From JAYFNU01 sp964622315 (lineage in GTDB: Bacteria; Bacillota; Clostridia; Oscillospirales; Ruminococcaceae), in assembly GCA_964622315.1 (NCBI GenBank), contig CAZUOY010000015.1:1-33160 (forward strand): 33,160 bases of DNA, in the 5' to 3' direction. Both the position numbers and the translations under genes were made by a program. This document shows positions 30,908 through 33,160 of this stretch, in pieces; positions within the stretch are counted from its first letter, which is position 1, and each line of letters opens with the position of its first letter. Below the pieces are notes generated by a model. It worked only from the letters and a program-made list of their open reading frames with translations, ran no database searches and was not told the DNA's origin.

Positions 30908-32773
30908 TTAATTCCAGATTTCAAATATGTTTCTGAGAATAACTGAGCCTTGATTCCGATAACTCAGAATTGATGCAGATGACGGGTTTATGCTGATTGG
31001 TAGCATTATCAGAATAGTTGTTACAGTCAAAACAAAGAATACTTTTTTAGAAAGTATTGGGTTTTCAAGCGTCTCAATATATTTAAGTGTCATAATAACA
31101 CTTAAGGCAATAAGACATAGACGCACGTCAATTAAGTACTCGTCATTGATACTTGCAAACGAGGTGCTAATTGCGATATTAAGAAGCGAAACAAATATCA
31201 AAATACGAGAAAAAGAAAAAAATGATGTATAGTTCTTATCAATTAAGAGAATTTGCTTTTTCATAGTTTTCTTAAAGATTAGCGGGTAAAGAATCGGAAT
31301 AGCAGCCAAACCGATTACGCATTCGCAAAGAGATAATATATTCCATGCGGTTGGACTTGTTGCTGACGAAGTGATGAAAACAAAGGGAAAGCTATTGAAG
31401 TTAAGTGAAGGTAATGCAAAAAAATATGAACAAAAGCCCTTAAATAGCTTTGCTAACGAAAACTTATTAAAAAGCGGAATGTTCGCACCGATTTGATAAA
31501 TATTACCGAACTCCAATGGATTCCCGAAGCGAAGATAATTATAATACATTTGAAAAACGGCACAGGCGGCGAGAGGAATACCAGCAACGACAAGCACGGG
31601 TAATAATTTCTTTTTCCCCAAAAAGTCTTTTAGTAAAGGTAAAACAAGAATTGCTAAAATGATATAGTAGACTATAAAATTCGGTTTTGAAAGAACAATA
31701 AGTCCGGCACTCAGCCCAAGAAAGAATAAACGTGGATATGGTTTTTCTTCTTTGGTCCTAAGGTTAAGTATCAGTATTACACTCAGAAGAATGAATACAA
31801 TTCCAGCGGCAACTGTAATATTATAACGTTCTCCACGGATAAGCTCTATGAAGCCTGACCCTACGATAGTAACAATATACCCCATAAAATAGCAAGCGGT
31901 ATCTATTTGGGGTAAATATTTTTTAATAAGGAAGTCGTAAATAAATGCGATTAAAAAGATAGCAACTATCATGAAAATAAGCGTAGCGGTAAAAGTAGAT
32001 AAGTAGCGCCCCGTAATTAAATAAAAAGGAAGCATCAGGACAAGCACCGGCGAAACGCCAAAGTAGGAACAAAAATGGCCGTTGTAGTATGACGAATCAA
32101 AGGGATATAAAACGCCGGCAGATTCTCGCAGAGTATAGTCATAAGGATTGCTTAAGGCCATGAATTCTTCGGTAGGTTCTTCAAGGAAGTAGTAACTACC
32201 TGCGCAGAAAGCTTCAACAGTGCTGTTCATATCATCTCTGTCGTAGCAATCAACCGTTTCCTTTGTGGCAAAAGTCTTGGACACGCCAAGAACAATCATA
32301 ACAAAAGACAAAATTAAAGCAGAGACGATACCGGCAACAATTAAGAGTTGCGAAAGCTTCTTCGTACTTTTCTTTGAAAGGTGAAGAAAAAGAATAACCG
32401 TTGCGACTATAAGCAATATCGTAAGCACTCGATATATATTAAACGTAAAGGCTGAATCGTTAATTATAATTTTATCAAGAGCATCAAGGTTCGTTGCTTC
32501 TGCTCTAATTTGCGCTGAGAGATACTCACTTGCGGCATTAATATTTAGTCTTACTCGGTTAATCGGAAAAACCCCTGTAAACTTATTCAAAATGTCATAC
32601 TTTTGTGCTCCGGAATAAGTGGTTTTTTCCATTCCATCTAATACATATTCAACCGAGTGCCGTACTGTAATCGGCGAGGATTCGCTCTTATAGTAAAACG
32701 ATATGTTTTGGATTAAATTATTCTTGGTATCAATAATATAGATGATATCGCCCTCGTCTTGAAAACGCGACAC
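30908..32773 (-). CDS. GT-C-like polytopic membrane protein, main open part of a frameshifted gene
   Basis: The frame encodes 621 residues from a GTG at 32773, but this GTG has no SD and the frame is open further upstream to about 32803. The first 105 residues are a soluble, probably extracytoplasmic region rich in beta-type sequence. About a dozen TM helices follow. SAGLIVLSKPNFIVYYI and YNYLRFGNPLEFG are similar to segments in GT-C-type glycosyltransferase-like membrane proteins. A sugar-phosphate lipid donor would be typical, but donor and acceptor are not known. The codon usage and AT-rich composition differ from the neighbours, suggesting recent acquisition. Confidence 0.65.
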   Translation of the reverse strand: MSRFQDEGDIIYIIDTKNNLIQNISFYYKSESSPITVRHSVEYVLDGMEKTTYSGAQKYDILNKFTGVFPINRVRLNINAASEYLSAQIRAEATNLDALDKIIINDSAFTFNIYRVLTILLIVATVILFLHLSKKSTKKLSQLLIVAGIVSALILSFVMIVLGVSKTFATKETVDCYDRDDMNSTVEAFCAGSYYFLEEPTEEFMALSNPYDYTLRESAGVLYPFDSSYYNGHFCSYFGVSPVLVLMLPFYLITGRYLSTFTATLIFMIVAIFLIAFIYDFLIKKYLPQIDTACYFMGYIVTIVGSGFIELIRGERYNITVAAGIVFILLSVILILNLRTKEEKPYPRLFFLGLSAGLIVLSKPNFIVYYIILAILVLPLLKDFLGKKKLLPVLVVAGIPLAACAVFQMYYNYLRFGNPLEFGNIYQIGANIPLFNKFSLAKLFKGFCSYFFALPSLNFNSFPFVFITSSATSPTAWNILSLCECVIGLAAIPILYPLIFKKTMKKQILLIDKNYTSFFSFSRILIFVSLLNIAISTSFASINDEYLIDVRLCLIALSVIMTLKYIETLENPILSKKVFFVLTVTTILIMLPISINPSSASILSYRNQGSVILRNIFEIWN

Positions 32774-32787
32774 CCGAGAGGAGGGAA

Positions 32788-32910
32788 TTACTGTCGTTTT
32801 GAATCAGAAGATAACCAGATTCTAAAAACGGAATAGTTGGAGATAAGAATCTCAAGAACAATTGTTATCAAAATAAGAGCAAATCCACGGAAAAGAATAG
32901 GTTTCTTCAT
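32788..32910 (-). pseudogene. N-terminal fragment of the GT-C-like gene in a different frame
   Basis: The ATG at 32910 is preceded by GGAGG, 4 bases away, and a good promoter, and encodes 40 residues: MKKPILFRGFALILITIVLE, then ILISNYSVFRIWLSSDSKRQ and a TAA at 32788-32790. This is a membrane segment typical of the N-terminus of such proteins. A one-base insertion in the A4 run at 32797-32800 would join it to the 30908-32773 frame (after SDSK, reading TTVIPSSRV), giving about 665 residues. Hence the gene is probably interrupted by a frameshift, from mutation or a sequencing error. Confidence 0.65.
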
Positions 32911-32942
32911 ATTTCCTCCAAAATGTAACAGAACTAATATTT

Positions 32943-32972
32943 AGAATAACAGCAACTACGCGTCAATGTCAA
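32943..32972 (-). promoter_or_regulatory. Promoter of the GT-C-like gene
   Basis: On the minus strand a perfect TTGACA (32967-32972) and TATTCT (32943-32948) are 18 bases apart, ending 33 bases before the ATG at 32910. This supports 32910 as the true start. Confidence 0.65.
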
Positions 32973-32989
32973 TATAGGTATAAAGTGTC

Positions 32990-33105
32990 AACGTACCCCC
33001 GAAAAGCACAAAGCGGTCGGAGCCGTCGCGAGAGCGCTTGCAAACGAGCAGGCGAAGACGCAGCGACTGCTTGACGGGAAAAGGCGGAGCAACAAAGCGA
33101 TAAGA
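32990..33105. repeat. GC-rich non-coding block, probable dispersed repeat element
   Basis: This stretch contrasts sharply in base composition with the AT-rich gene next to it. Both strands have long stop-free frames without a usable start codon. On the minus strand the frame reads from the window edge through the hairpin at 33106 and includes LSRRLRPLCAFRG before a stop near 32973. This looks like a repeat or degraded sequence and not a gene. Its membership in a repeat family is an inference. Confidence 0.4.
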
Positions 33106-33139
33106 AAAACCGGACAAACAGAGGAGTAAGTCCGGTTTT
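33106..33139. terminator. Terminator-like hairpin near the right edge
   Basis: AAAACCGGAC (33106-33115) pairs with GTCCGGTTTT (33130-33139) around a 14-nt loop, giving a U tract on either strand. No gene ending here is visible on the plus strand; a minus-strand gene could lie beyond the window. Confidence 0.6.
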
Positions 33140-33160
33140 GATATGAGCGGCGTTTGCGAC

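Noticed and set aside
32950..33130. Start-less plus-strand open frame to a TAA at 33127-33129
   Set aside because: No ATG, GTG or TTG in frame, no SD, and the frame crosses the promoter of the minus-strand gene; better explained as repeat sequence.
33143..33160. ATG near the right edge as a new gene start
   Set aside because: No SD and only six codons are visible.

Overview
This window looks like a chromosomal segment from an anaerobic, low-to-mid-GC Firmicute of class Clostridia, probably a gut Oscillospirales/Ruminococcaceae-type organism. That placement is an inference. It rests on the Gram-positive order rimP-nusA-ylxR-ylxQ-infB-rbfA-nrnA-truB-ribF-rpsO-pnp, an rnfCDGEAB operon in the clostridial order, two DUF4358-type lipoproteins, strong SD sequences and sigma-A-like promoters. 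Genus and species cannot be read from the sequence.

Layout. 1-590: end of rplM, then rpsI and a clear terminator. 616-3460: three plus-strand genes (a membrane-bound XRE regulator, a membrane GGDEF protein, a DUF3267 metalloprotease-like protein) ending at a bidirectional terminator. 3478-4110: a minus-strand single-pass membrane protein whose promoter overlaps head-on with the promoter of an alpha/beta hydrolase-GNAT pair (4253-5936). 6004-10913: the six-gene Rnf ion-pumping ferredoxin:NAD+ oxidoreductase operon, read leftward, with a GT2 glycosyltransferase (10939-11871) directly upstream. 11933-12864: a DUF4358 lipoprotein and a small unknown gene, both leftward. 12939-18077: rightward ECF transporter S component, trmL, a cytoplasmic GH3 beta-glucosidase, a 4-TM protein and a VanY-like D,D-carboxypeptidase. 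18113-18240: a duplicated terminator arm and a second DUF4358 lipoprotein read leftward. 18730-20254: a tandem deoD pair whose second member has lost its in-cis catalytic residues. 20308-30882: the transcription/translation supercluster rimP to pnp, with structured leaders before rimP, rpsO and pnp. 30908-32972: an AT-rich, frameshifted GT-C-like membrane protein gene with its own promoter. 32990-33139: a GC-rich repeat-like non-coding block.

How it fits together. Rnf couples reduced ferredoxin to NAD+ reduction and an ion gradient. GH3 hydrolyses beta-glucosides imported as short oligosaccharides. DeoD feeds nucleoside salvage. The rimP-pnp cluster supplies ribosome maturation, initiation, transcription elongation and RNA turnover. 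The most unusual signals are the deoD pair, where the pattern of residue loss suggests an obligate hetero-oligomer, a long stem-loop in the pnp leader, a Cys-rich tail on RnfE, a palindrome shared by two divergent promoters, and the frameshift in the GT-C gene. No tRNA, rRNA, CRISPR array, insertion sequence or prophage was seen. No gene-free stretch exceeds about 250 bases.
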